This document shows, in pieces, positions 1 to 7,712 of a stretch of DNA of 14,885 nt. Origin of the DNA: Eubacterium sp. (GTDB lineage: Bacteria > Bacillota > Clostridia > Lachnospirales > Lachnospiraceae). The stretch spans positions 1 through 14,885 of the forward strand of contig JAILAS010000203.1 of the NCBI GenBank assembly GCA_024681495.1, given 5' to 3'. Positions within the stretch are counted from its first letter, which is position 1, and each line of letters starts with the position of its first letter. A program made the translations under genes and the position numbers. Below the pieces are notes generated by a model, which worked only from the letters and a program-made list of their open reading frames with translations, ran no database searches and had not been told where the DNA came from.

Positions 1-2300
1 TCCTTAAGCAGGACAATGGTCTCCGCCATGGCCGGAACCGTGGTGGTCATAAGAGCTGAGAGCCCGCACAGCCCGATGTGATCCGCAATGACCGAATCGA
101 CCACCGCCTCGGGCGCGACATCCTTCCCCAAATCCACCACGTCGTAGCCGTAATTCTCCAGCAAAACCCTTACTATGTTCTTTCCTATGTCGTGTATGTC
201 GCCCTTCACGGTGGCCACCACGACCTTATGTTTAGGCGCATCGTCGCCCACTCCCGTGAGCTTCTCCTTTATCACGTCGAACGCCGCCGTGGCCGCGTCC
301 GCGGCAATCAGGAGCTGAGGCAAAAACATCTTTCCCGACTCGAAGTCCCTGCCGACGATGTCGAGGGCGGGAACCACCTGCCCGTTGACGATGTCGAGAG
401 GGTCCACGGTGTCTATCATCTCCCGCGTGATTGACGACGCCTTGTCCTTAAGGCCCTTTACAATAGCCGTGATAAGGGGAGATGTATCCCCGGCGGCCGA
501 ATTGTCGCCCGAGGCGGCGGCCTTGGGCGCCGCCGAAGTGGCGGCAGGAGCCGAATCCTCGGGAAGCTGGTTTACATAATCTATATAACCCATGCAGTTC
601 TCATCGAGCCCCGCGAGGGAGAGATAAGACCTGTAGGCCGTCATCATCTGCTGGGAGAACGGGTTCATTATGGCCGCGGAAAGACCGTTCACCATGGCCA
701 TGGTAAAGAAGGTCCCGTTTATGAGCGGCCTCCTGGGGAGTCCGAACGAGATGTTCGACACGCCCAGGCTGGTGCCCACGCCCAGCCGGTCGGTTATCAT
801 TTTTACGGCCTCGAGCGTCACCCTGCCGGACTGATCGTCCGCAGAGATGGCCATGGCCAGAGGATCGATGAGGATGTCCTTTTTCGCGATGCCGTAGGAT
901 GCCGCCCTGTCGCAGATCCTCCGGGCTATCTCGACGCGGCCTTCCGCCGTGTCGGGAATGCCCTCCTCGTCGATGGTGAGGCCTATTACCACGCCGCCGT
1001 ACTTCGCCACGAGCGGCAATATGGCCTCCATGACCTCTTCCTTTCCGTTCACGGAATTGATCATCGCCTTGCCGTTGTATATGCGCAGCGCACGCTCCAT
1101 CACGCCGGGGTCGGTGGTATCAATCTGGAGCGGCAGGTCGGTGACCGACTGCAGCTCGAATACCGCCTCTTCCATCATAGCACCCTCGTCAATCCCGGGG
1201 AGACCGACGTTAACGTCGAGGATGTCCACCCCGGCGTCCTGCTGCCTTATCCCCTCCTCGAGGATGTAGTTTATATCGTGCGCCTTGAGGGCGTTCTGGA
1301 ACTTCTTCTTTCCGGTCGGGTTGATGCGCTCTCCGATGAGCACGGGGCGCCTCTCGAGCCTCACGGCCCCCGACGACGAGGAAACCACCGTCAGTCCCTT
1401 GTCCGTGGGAGGAGCAAAGGGGAGGCCCTCCGTCTCCTTAACCGTGGCCCTTATGTACTCGGGCGTGGTGCCGCAGCATCCTCCGAGGATGTGGGCGCCC
1501 ATGCCGGCGATCTCCTTCATAACCTGCGAAAACTGCTCCGCCTCCACGTCATAGACGGTGTTTCCGTCCTTGTCCGTGTGCGGAAGGCCCGCGTTCGGAA
1601 TAACCGCCACGGGAACGGATGCGCACTCCATGAACTGCGGGACGAAGTCCTTCATCTGGATGGGACCCAGAGAGCAGTTCATACCGACCACATCCGCGCC
1701 GAGACCCTCGAGCATGGCGACCATGGCGGGGATGTCGGCCCCGGTCATAACCCTGCCGGTCTCGTCGTATACGTTGGTGACGAACACGGGGAGGTCGGAG
1801 TTTTCCTTAGCAGCGAGAAGGGCCGCCTTGGACTCGTAGCTGTCGTTCATCGTCTCAATGAGGATGAGGTCTGCGCCCTTGGATACGCCTGCCCTGACCA
1901 CCTGTGCGAAGAGCTCCACCGCGTCCTCGAAGGGGTAATCCCCGAGGGGCTCTAAGAGCCTGCCGCAGGGGCCTATGTCCAGCGAGACGTATACGTCGTC
2001 CCTGCCGGAGAGCTCCACCGCGCGGCGGGCGTTCTCCAGCGCCTTCTCTACCACTTCCTCCACGGTGGGCATGCCGTCTTTGCCCGTGTACTTGAGCGCG
2101 TTGGCGCCGAAGGTGTTGGCGTTTATGATGTTACAGCCGGCATCGAGGTATCCCTTGTGCACGGCGACGATATCGTCCGGACGGTTGATGTTCCACAGCT
2201 CGGGTAGCTCCCCGGGGGCGAGGCCCATCTCCTGGAGGATGCTGCCCATGCCTCCGTCGAAATACGTCCGTTGGGTTTTTATTCTCTCTAAAATATTCAT
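1..2300 (-). CDS. metH: Cobalamin-dependent methionine synthase, lacking the C-terminal activation domain (3' end outside window)
   Basis: Transfers a methyl group from 5-methyltetrahydrofolate to homocysteine through enzyme-bound cobalamin, giving methionine in the cytoplasm. The frame starts at ATG 2300 and is open to the window edge (766 codons visible). The homocysteine-binding domain (about 1-300) carries the expected zinc ligands: C209 in GMNCSLGP and C275/C276 in GGCCGTTP. The pterin-binding domain follows (about 315-575, with IGERINPTG at 322-330). Then come an Ala/Ser-rich linker (about 581-605), a B12 cap, and the B12 domain with GDIHDIGK at 700-707, where H703 is the cobalamin lower ligand in DxHxxG. 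Family members without the activation domain end at roughly 800 residues, so only a short C-terminus should be missing. The reactivation domain is encoded by the gene just upstream, ending 8 bases before this start. The ribosome binding site (CAGG) is weak, which suggests translational coupling to that gene. Confidence 0.96.
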   Translation of the reverse strand, partial: MNILERIKTQRTYFDGGMGSILQEMGLAPGELPELWNINRPDDIVAVHKGYLDAGCNIINANTFGANALKYTGKDGMPTVEEVVEKALENARRAVELSGRDDVYVSLDIGPCGRLLEPLGDYPFEDAVELFAQVVRAGVSKGADLILIETMNDSYESKAALLAAKENSDLPVFVTNVYDETGRVMTGADIPAMVAMLEGLGADVVGMNCSLGPIQMKDFVPQFMECASVPVAVIPNAGLPHTDKDGNTVYDVEAEQFSQVMKEIAGMGAHILGGCCGTTPEYIRATVKETEGLPFAPPTDKGLTVVSSSSGAVRLERRPVLIGERINPTGKKKFQNALKAHDINYILEEGIRQQDAGVDILDVNVGLPGIDEGAMMEEAVFELQSVTDLPLQIDTTDPGVMERALRIYNGKAMINSVNGKEEVMEAILPLVAKYGGVVIGLTIDEEGIPDTAEGRVEIARRICDRAASYGIAKKDILIDPLAMAISADDQSGRVTLEAVKMITDRLGVGTSLGVSNISFGLPRRPLINGTFFTMAMVNGLSAAIMNPFSQQMMTAYRSYLSLAGLDENCMGYIDYVNQLPEDSAPAATSAAPKAAASGDNSAAGDTSPLITAIVKGLKDKASSITREMIDTVDPLDIVNGQVVPALDIVGRDFESGKMFLPQLLIAADAATAAFDVIKEKLTGVGDDAPKHKVVVATVKGDIHDIGKNIVRVLLENYGYDVVDLGKDVAPEAVVDSVIADHIGLCGLSALMTTTVPAMAETIVLLK

Positions 2301-2308
2301 AGCCTGAA

Positions 2309-2992
2309 TCATTCTTTTCTCATTATACAGTCAACTGCGTCGCAGCCGGAGCAACCGGAGCCGGCATCGTCACAGGACGAAGCACCGTCCCCTCTAACGC
2401 CGACAATGGCGGTCACGGACTTCACGGGGACCATCATCATCCCGTCCGTTATGGTGAGGCCTATCCTCCTGTTCGCGTCGAGCACCCTGAGGAAGTCGGG
2501 CTGCACCTCTATGGAGAGGTCCGAATACCCGGGCGAAAACCTGTGTGTAAGCTCCGCCCCCTCCATGCGCTCGAAGCTGTCGCATGCGTAATCGCAGACG
2601 GCTTCTATGGCCGCCGATCCGTATGCGTCGCACATGGCTCCTCGGGCCACAGATGTGGCGCTCTGCCTGGCGATAAGCCTGTCGAGCTCGCTCCCGCAGG
2701 TGGCGGCGAAAAGGTATGCGTATCGGCAGTCCTTCAGCAGCCTGGCGAGGGCGGCGCTCCTAAGCGTTATCACAGAGAAGTCAACCTCTTCTGTTTTTAT
2801 GTCAACCGGTACCCGGAGATAACAGACCCTCGGCCTAATGGCCGAATCGGCCGTCTTCGCCACATCTTCCATGACACCCATGGCCTCGGCAGAAACCTCT
2901 CTCCCTCGCGAGCCCATGTACCTGAGCGCCTCGTTCTTATCCGGTGAAATATCCTTAGAATCCACCTTCAGAATATTCACTACACCGGCCAT
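2309..2992 (-). CDS. Stand-alone methionine synthase reactivation (activation) domain protein
   Basis: A 227-residue protein related to the C-terminal AdoMet-binding activation domain of MetH, which in E. coli is part of the same polypeptide. It would bind S-adenosylmethionine and help reductive remethylation of cob(II)alamin on the neighbouring MetH. Visible hallmarks are R151-F-S-P-G-Y156, matching the RxxxGY AdoMet-binding signature, and the late hydrophobic segment MMMVPVKSVTAIVG (185-198), matching the core strand that follows it in this family. The C-terminus holds four cysteines (C207, C214, C217, C222) in a CxxCxxxxC-type arrangement that could bind metal or act in redox; this is an inference. 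It lies between metF (3-base gap) and metH (8-base gap), which supports the role and the split arrangement. No strong ribosome binding site is seen, so coupling to metF is likely. Confidence 0.88.
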   Translation of the reverse strand: MAGVVNILKVDSKDISPDKNEALRYMGSRGREVSAEAMGVMEDVAKTADSAIRPRVCYLRVPVDIKTEEVDFSVITLRSAALARLLKDCRYAYLFAATCGSELDRLIARQSATSVARGAMCDAYGSAAIEAVCDYACDSFERMEGAELTHRFSPGYSDLSIEVQPDFLRVLDANRRIGLTITDGMMMVPVKSVTAIVGVRGDGASSCDDAGSGCSGCDAVDCIMRKE

Positions 2993-2995
2993 CTG

Positions 2996-3871
2996 CTATC
3001 TGTCCCGTCCGGTGATGTGCCTGAGATTGTCAAGGATGGACGATGCAACGTGGTAGTTGTTCATGGTGTATACGTGAACGTGGTTGATGCCGTTGGCAAA
3101 AAGGTCGATAATCTGGTCCGTTGCGTATGCGATTCCCGCCTCCTCGATAGACTCGGGATCGTCTCCGAACCTGTCGACCATCTGTATGAACCTCTGGGGG
3201 AGGAACGAACCGGAGAGGTCCTTTATCCTCGTCAGCTGGCTCTTCTTCGTGAAGGGCATGATTCCGGGAACTACGGGCACAGTTATGCCGGCCTCCCTCA
3301 TCTTGAACAGATAGTTATACATAACGTTATTATCGAAGAACATCTGAGTAACGAAGTAGTCGAGTCCCGCGTCCTGCTTCTCCTTCATGTGGCCAATGTC
3401 CACCATGATGTGCTCGGACTCGGGGTGACCCTCGGGATAGCAGGCGCCTCCCACGCAGAAGTCTCCCCTCTCCTTTATGTAGGACACCAGCTCGGAGGCG
3501 TGGCCGAAGCTCCAGTCCTCGCGGGCGGGAGCTCCCTCGGGGATGTCACCCCTCAGGGCGAGAATGTTGTCGATGCCGTTCTCCTTCATCCTGTCTATCT
3601 GCTCGTCCACCTGCTCCCTGGTAGAGGAAACGCAGGTGAGATGGGCAACGACAGTGGTGCCATACCTCTGCATGAGATTGGCGGCCACGTCGACCGTGAA
3701 CTTGCTTCGTCCGCCGCCGGCGCCGTACGTGACGCTCATGTACGAGGGCGAGAGGGACGCAACCTGCTCGGTCGCCTCCTTCACCGACTCAAATGCGGAC
3801 TCCTTCTTGGGCGGGAAGACCTCGAAGGATAAGGAAGGGGATTCATTCTTTAATACTTCACTTACTTTCAT
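2996..3871 (-). CDS. metF: 5,10-methylenetetrahydrofolate reductase
   Basis: Reduces 5,10-methylenetetrahydrofolate to 5-methyltetrahydrofolate with FAD, supplying the methyl donor used by MetH. The 291-residue length is normal for bacterial MetF. Family motifs occur in order: FEVFPPK at 16-22 (E17 is the likely catalytic acid), SVTYGAGG at 46-53, HLTC at 77-80, LRGD at 106-109, YPEGHPE at 145-151, QMFFDN at 176-181 and PGIMP at 202-206. The start at 3871 is preceded by GGAAAGG at good spacing; an ATG five bases further upstream meets a stop within two codons. It lies 20 bases after the EAL gene and 3 bases before the activation-domain gene, so it appears to be the third gene of one transcript. 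No metV-like partner gene is visible nearby. Confidence 0.96.
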   Translation of the reverse strand: MKVSEVLKNESPSLSFEVFPPKKESAFESVKEATEQVASLSPSYMSVTYGAGGGRSKFTVDVAANLMQRYGTTVVAHLTCVSSTREQVDEQIDRMKENGIDNILALRGDIPEGAPAREDWSFGHASELVSYIKERGDFCVGGACYPEGHPESEHIMVDIGHMKEKQDAGLDYFVTQMFFDNNVMYNYLFKMREAGITVPVVPGIMPFTKKSQLTRIKDLSGSFLPQRFIQMVDRFGDDPESIEEAGIAYATDQIIDLFANGINHVHVYTMNNYHVASSILDNLRHITGRDR

Positions 3872-3891
3872 AACATAACCTTTCCGTCAAA

Positions 3892-5778
3892 TCACTTATT
3901 CTTGTTGTTCTCTCTTATAAAGGCACGGAAATCTTCCTTCGGTAAAGGCTTCGAAAAATAGTAACCCTGTATGTAGTCGATTCCGATTTCTTTCATTCTC
4001 TCGAGCTGCTTTGCAGACTCTACGCCCTCTGCGACGATCTTCATGTCCATGCGCTTAACCATGTCTATGACGCAGTCCATGATGAACTGGGACTTCTCGT
4101 CCACGAAGTAGTCCTGGGTGAGCGTCCTGTCGAACTTGATGATGTCCACGGGCATGGACATGATGTAGTTCAGGTTGGACTGTCCGGTGCCGAAATCATC
4201 GAGCGCGAAACGCGCGCCGCTCTCGGCCAGCTCGCTCACATTGTCCATGAGCACGCCCTTGGACTCGAGCGAAGCGGACTCCGTTATCTCGAATATGATG
4301 GTGGACGGGTCCACGTCCTCCCTGGCGAGCACCCTGCTCAGGCTTTCGGCCAGGTTCTTATCGGAGCACTGCCTGGCGGAGAGATTTATCTCCATGTACT
4401 CGATTCCTAACTCCCGGATGTCACTGGTTGACATAAAATTACCAACCTGCTTCACTATCTCTTCGCCGAGGGGAAGGATCTGTCCCGTGGACTCGGCCAC
4501 GGGTATGAAGAGCGCGGGCGGCACGATGGAGCCGTCCCTCTCCCTTATGCGCACCAGGGCCTCTGCCGAAGTGAACTTCCCGTCCTCAAACGAGTATATG
4601 GGCTGGTAATAGACCTCCACACGGCCCTCGGCCATGGCATCGTCGATGAGGATCTTCATGTGCTCGTTACGAACCAGGCGGCCAACGGCCTCCGAATCTA
4701 TGGTGAAATAGTCCTCGTCGTTATGAACAGACGCGTAGTAGTTATTGTATCGGAAGAAGTCGTTATAATTATCCGTCACGGAGCTGTCCGGGAAGATGAG
4801 GTATGTGACGTCAATGGGAAGCGGCCTCTCTCCCAGGGAGATATTGGAGGCAAGGATGCTCCTGAGCTTTCCATACGTCTCGTACATCTTCATCCTGTCC
4901 TTAAACACCAGCACGAATCCGTCGCCCACATTGCGGAACAATGTGGCGTCCTTTATTTTACTGAGCCTCCTGGTGAGATTTACCATCAGGAACTTCGTCT
5001 CTCCAAGGGTGAGGTTCGTCTCGAGCGGCGTGATGTTTATTGTTATCACGGAAAACGGGATCTTCTCCTCATAAAGGTGCTCCACGTAGACCATAAGCGC
5101 GTGCATGTTGAAGATTCCGGTATCCGAATCCCGGATGGCCTCCGGGTTTTCCAACTGGGTGAATATAATCATAAGACCCAGCGCCATCGCGAATCCCGTC
5201 ATGGGAAGCGCGTTGTTTATAAACTGAACGACCGCGGCCAAAAACCAGATCGACATCCAAACCATCACGCACTTGAAGTGATGAACGCTCATCTTATGGC
5301 GATAGGCAAAGCAAAAGCCGATCGTGGCTATCAGGAAGAGCATGCCGCATACATAAGTCGCAATGACCGCCGGCCCGTACGAGTACAGGTGCGCCGGATC
5401 GGCGTCGACACTCATCGGCAAAACCGCTATAAGGGTAATCATAATCGACACAAACGTGAAGCTGACCTTATGATACAGCACCCTTTTGGCGGCAATGTGA
5501 ATTCCCATAACCATGTAGTTAAAACCGCAGTATGCCACCCACGCAACGCAGACAATGTAGGCCTTGCAGAGCGCATACGTCAGCGGATAGGGCAGGCTGT
5601 CGATGTGGTAGAGCGCCGCGATGGACGCAACGTCCACAAACAGCGTAATGGTCGCAGAAATAAGGGCCATGAGGAAGGCCTTATTCGAGCGCAGCCCCAG
5701 ATTCTGTTGTCTGTAGCCCAGCACGATTATCACCAGCAGAATGGCTAATCCGCAGAGCTGTATTCCTACTCCCTCCAT
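3892..5778 (-). CDS. Membrane c-di-GMP phosphodiesterase: 7TM-like sensor, degenerate GGDEF, intact EAL
   Basis: A 628-residue protein predicted to hydrolyse cyclic di-GMP at the inner face of the membrane. The N-terminus (about 8-207) has seven hydrophobic segments and no recognisable ligand motif. A GGDEF-like domain (about 215-360) begins RDSDTGIFN but has VGDGF at 284-288 instead of GGDEF, so it should not make c-di-GMP and may bind nucleotide or only signal. The EAL domain (about 370-620) keeps its catalytic and metal ligands: E406 in EAL (406-408), N465 in INLS, the EITE glutamates (497-500), D527/D528 in LDDFG, K548 in IIKFD, E584 in AEGVE and Q604 in QGYYFSKP. An active phosphodiesterase is therefore likely. 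Start 5778 has GGAGG six bases upstream. It lies 15 bases after the nitronate monooxygenase-like gene and 20 bases before metF, an unusual place for a c-di-GMP enzyme. Confidence 0.92.
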   Translation of the reverse strand: MEGVGIQLCGLAILLVIIVLGYRQQNLGLRSNKAFLMALISATITLFVDVASIAALYHIDSLPYPLTYALCKAYIVCVAWVAYCGFNYMVMGIHIAAKRVLYHKVSFTFVSIMITLIAVLPMSVDADPAHLYSYGPAVIATYVCGMLFLIATIGFCFAYRHKMSVHHFKCVMVWMSIWFLAAVVQFINNALPMTGFAMALGLMIIFTQLENPEAIRDSDTGIFNMHALMVYVEHLYEEKIPFSVITINITPLETNLTLGETKFLMVNLTRRLSKIKDATLFRNVGDGFVLVFKDRMKMYETYGKLRSILASNISLGERPLPIDVTYLIFPDSSVTDNYNDFFRYNNYYASVHNDEDYFTIDSEAVGRLVRNEHMKILIDDAMAEGRVEVYYQPIYSFEDGKFTSAEALVRIRERDGSIVPPALFIPVAESTGQILPLGEEIVKQVGNFMSTSDIRELGIEYMEINLSARQCSDKNLAESLSRVLAREDVDPSTIIFEITESASLESKGVLMDNVSELAESGARFALDDFGTGQSNLNYIMSMPVDIIKFDRTLTQDYFVDEKSQFIMDCVIDMVKRMDMKIVAEGVESAKQLERMKEIGIDYIQGYYFSKPLPKEDFRAFIRENNKNK

Positions 5779-5793
5779 AGGAATCCTCCGTCA

Positions 5794-6759
5794 TTAAATG
5801 GACGTAAGTGTGGCTACCGCCTGCTCATACTCCTCTTTAATGTTCTTCATAAGCTCCCCAACCGTGGGAACATCCTCCACCAGTCCGGCGGACATGCCCA
5901 TCGGAAACATGCAATCGTCGGTGTCTCCCGACGCGAACGCGGCAATCTGCCTCTGCCCGGAGATGACGGGCATCAGCTTCTCTATGGTGACGGGGGGCTC
6001 GGCCTCGAGCTCGAGGCACTCCCTCGCACAACCGTTATCCGCCACCCTGAACGCGTTGCGGATGCTCTGTTGACATAACAACGTGTCATTCTCTGTGGCG
6101 TTGACTATAAGCTGCTTGAAATTATCGTGGAGCAGGCACTCCTTAGTGGCCACGAAACGCGTACCCATGACGACTCCGTCGGCTCCCATGCACAGAGCTG
6201 CCGCCAGTCCGTAGCCGTCGGCGTAGCCACCGCCGGCAATAAGCGGAATCTCCAGTTCTTTAGCCGCCTTCCTGGTGAGCACGATGCTGCCCACGTCGTA
6301 TCTGCCGGGGTGTCCCCCACACTCATATCCCACGACGGTCACGGCATCTACGCCGGCCTTCTGGGCCGAGAGCGCGTAGCGAACCGCGGGGACCTTATGG
6401 ATGTGAACAATTCCGGCCTCATGGATGGCGTCCACCAGATTGGCGGGGTTAGTGCCCGCCGTCTCAATGGCCTTAACGCCCTTGCGGCCGCAGATTCTGA
6501 TGGTCTCGAGCGTGTCGTCTCCCACGCTGGCGTCAGGAAGAAGCGAGATATTAACGATGTAGGGTCGGGATGTGAGGGCATTCATCTCGTCGAGGGCCTT
6601 TTCGAACTCCTCGTTGGATCCGTAGCAGGTGCGGTTGACCGTGCCTGCGCCCCCTGCCTCACTGACGAGCGAAGCGAAGGAAGGAACTCCCAAATGCTGC
6701 ATTCCTCCCTGTATCACGGGGATTTCGATCCCCAAAAGATCTGTAATTCTGGTCTTCAT
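5794..6759 (-). CDS. Nitronate monooxygenase family FMN enzyme
   Basis: A 321-residue TIM-barrel flavoprotein of the nitronate monooxygenase / 2-nitropropane dioxygenase family, which oxidises alkyl nitronates with FMN and oxygen. Signatures: IQGGMQ at 16-21 near the N-terminus; the ECGGH segment at 146-150, where H150 aligns with the catalytic histidine of the family; a flavin-phosphate loop GGGYADG at 176-182; and MGTRFVATKE at 198-207. Enoyl-ACP reductase FabK shares the same fold and motifs, but no fatty-acid synthesis gene is nearby, so FabK is less likely and the true substrate is open. Start 6759 is preceded by AGGAGA with an 11-base gap. It is the first gene after a good promoter and an operator-like palindrome, and apparently leads the run that continues through the EAL gene, metF, the activation-domain gene and metH. 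Confidence 0.87.
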   Translation of the reverse strand: MKTRITDLLGIEIPVIQGGMQHLGVPSFASLVSEAGGAGTVNRTCYGSNEEFEKALDEMNALTSRPYIVNISLLPDASVGDDTLETIRICGRKGVKAIETAGTNPANLVDAIHEAGIVHIHKVPAVRYALSAQKAGVDAVTVVGYECGGHPGRYDVGSIVLTRKAAKELEIPLIAGGGYADGYGLAAALCMGADGVVMGTRFVATKECLLHDNFKQLIVNATENDTLLCQQSIRNAFRVADNGCARECLELEAEPPVTIEKLMPVISGQRQIAAFASGDTDDCMFPMGMSAGLVEDVPTVGELMKNIKEEYEQAVATLTSI

Positions 6760-6792
6760 GGTAAGGAAAGTCTCCTATTGTCTAAATTTGAT

Positions 6793-6812
6793 TAAGTATG
6801 AATGCATACTTA
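6793..6812. promoter_or_regulatory. Operator-like palindrome at the transcription start
   Basis: A perfect inverted repeat of 8-base arms, TAAGTATG (6793-6800) and CATACTTA (6805-6812), separated by 4 bases. It lies immediately downstream of the -10 box, over the expected start of transcription, where a bound repressor would block polymerase. The arm size and short spacer fit a dimeric winged-helix (for example MarR-like) repressor, but no regulator gene is adjacent and the protein that binds is unknown. Confidence 0.5.
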
Positions 6813-6818
6813 CACTAA

Positions 6819-6846
6819 ATTATATCAATTCAATGGGATAATTCAA
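6819..6846 (-). promoter_or_regulatory. Sigma-70-type promoter of the nitronate monooxygenase–EAL–metF–metH run
   Basis: Read on the minus strand, a -35 box TTGAAT (6841-6846) and a perfect -10 box TATAAT (6819-6824) are separated by 16 bases. The start of transcription would fall at about 6811-6813, leaving a leader of roughly 50 bases. No other comparably good promoter was seen in the short gaps between the five downstream genes. No S-box (SAM) or T-box structure is apparent in this short leader. Confidence 0.75.
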
Positions 6847-6854
6847 GAGAAAAG

Positions 6855-6889
6855 ACCACCCCCGGCTATACGGAAAAGCTGGGGGTGGT
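6855..6889 (-). terminator. Rho-independent terminator of the DUF134–NifX gene
   Basis: Perfect 9-bp stem pairing 6855-6863 (ACCACCCCC) with 6881-6889 (GGGGGTGGT), extended inward by a G-U and three more pairs, loop about 6868-6876. On the minus strand it is followed by CTTTTCTCTT, a good U-tract, and it lies about 45 bases past the stop codon of the DUF134–NifX gene. It separates that gene from the promoter of the next run. Confidence 0.88.
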
Positions 6890-6935
6890 GATAAGTTTTC
6901 GTTATAACAGAATCGTTGTTATAAAACGCGTAAAA

Positions 6936-7703
6936 TTAGTTGTGGCAGCCGCATCCGCCGTGCTCATGGCCCTCGCCGTGACCGCCGCACTCGTGGCCTT
7001 CGCCATGGTGATGGCCGCACTCGTGGCCCTCGCCGTGGTGATGGTGGTTGCACTGGGTATTGGGATCATAGTCGAGGTTTCCGGCGATGTAATCGGCAAT
7101 CACGTCATCGGCCTTTCCACTCACTCCGGGAAGGAGCTCAACTCCCGCCTCCTGAAGAGCCACGCGTGCACCCATTCCGATGCCGCCGCAGATGAGCGTG
7201 TCAGCTCCGGCCGCGCGAAGGAAGCCCGCGAGCGCACCGTGTCCTGTGCCGTTCGTATCAATAATCTCTGAGGAGACGATCTGTCCGTTCTCCACATCGT
7301 AAACCTTAAACTGCTCGGTCTTTCCAAAGTGCTGACCAACCATTTCCTGCTCGTAGGTAACTGCTACTCTCATGATATTATCTCCTTTTTCTCTAAGCTG
7401 TGAAGGCGCCGAAAAGGAATCGATCGTATAAGAGCCCCCGGTAATCTGAAGGCGCCTGCCGTTAACCAGCGAATCTGAAATCTTATGGCGGGCGCTCTCG
7501 TAGATGCCTGTTATGGTGGCTCTCGAGACTCCCATCGCCAACGCGCACTCCTCCTGGGTCATCTTCTCATAGTCTATGAGACGAACGGCCTCGAATTCAT
7601 CGAGCATAAGAACGACGGTATCCTCCGCCTCCTCTCCCTCGGGAACGAAGCTCCAATAGTCCGGATATGCGCAAATTTTCCTGCATCGCTTTGGTCTGGG
7701 CAT
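6936..7703 (-). CDS. DUF134 helix-turn-helix regulator fused to NifX/dinitrogenase-cofactor domain with His/Cys metal-binding tail
   Basis: A 255-residue fusion when started at the ATG at 7703, giving MPRPKRCRKI, the usual DUF134 N-terminus; AAGGAG lies four bases upstream. The frame is open 22 codons further up, but that stretch encodes the operator repeats and promoter. Residues 1-100 form the DUF134 domain with a helix-turn-helix (about 49-70, MTQEECALAMGVSRATITGI). Residues 111-212 form a NifX/NifB-type iron-molybdenum cofactor-binding fold (MRVAVTYE, GQHFGKTEQFKVYDV, ADTLICGGIGMGA). Residues 218-254 are a His/Cys/Gly tail built from near-repeats of HHHGEGHECG, likely to bind metal. In many genomes these two domains are separate neighbouring genes. 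No nitrogenase gene is visible, so a regulatory or Fe/metal-handling role, probably autoregulatory, is inferred. A good internal start lies at the domain junction. Confidence 0.88.
   Translation of the reverse strand: MPRPKRCRKICAYPDYWSFVPEGEEAEDTVVLMLDEFEAVRLIDYEKMTQEECALAMGVSRATITGIYESARHKISDSLVNGRRLQITGGSYTIDSFSAPSQLREKGDNIMRVAVTYEQEMVGQHFGKTEQFKVYDVENGQIVSSEIIDTNGTGHGALAGFLRAAGADTLICGGIGMGARVALQEAGVELLPGVSGKADDVIADYIAGNLDYDPNTQCNHHHHGEGHECGHHHGEGHECGGHGEGHEHGGCGCHN
7371..7387 (-). promoter_or_regulatory. Internal ribosome binding site and start codon at the DUF134/NifX domain junction
   Basis: On the minus strand AAGGAG is followed by eight bases and then ATG (7371-7373), in the frame of the fusion gene; the codons read E-K-G-D-N-I-M at residues 105-111. 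M111 is exactly where a stand-alone NifX-family protein normally begins (MRVAVTYE). Initiation here would give a 145-residue NifX domain with the His/Cys tail but without the DNA-binding domain. The site is seen directly; its use is an inference. Confidence 0.55.
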
Positions 7704-7712
7704 ATAACTCCT

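Noticed and set aside
1278..5748. Long plus-strand open frames across metH, metF and the EAL gene.
   Set aside because: They are antisense to clearly recognised genes and show no protein-family motifs.
5794..6759. FabK enoyl-ACP reductase as the name of the nitronate monooxygenase-like gene.
   Set aside because: The folds and motifs overlap, but there are no fatty-acid synthesis genes in the run; the broader family name is safer.
6760..6812. SAM (S-box) or T-box riboswitch before the methionine run.
   Set aside because: The leader is only about 50 bases, with no terminator hairpin or recognisable riboswitch core; only a short palindrome is present.
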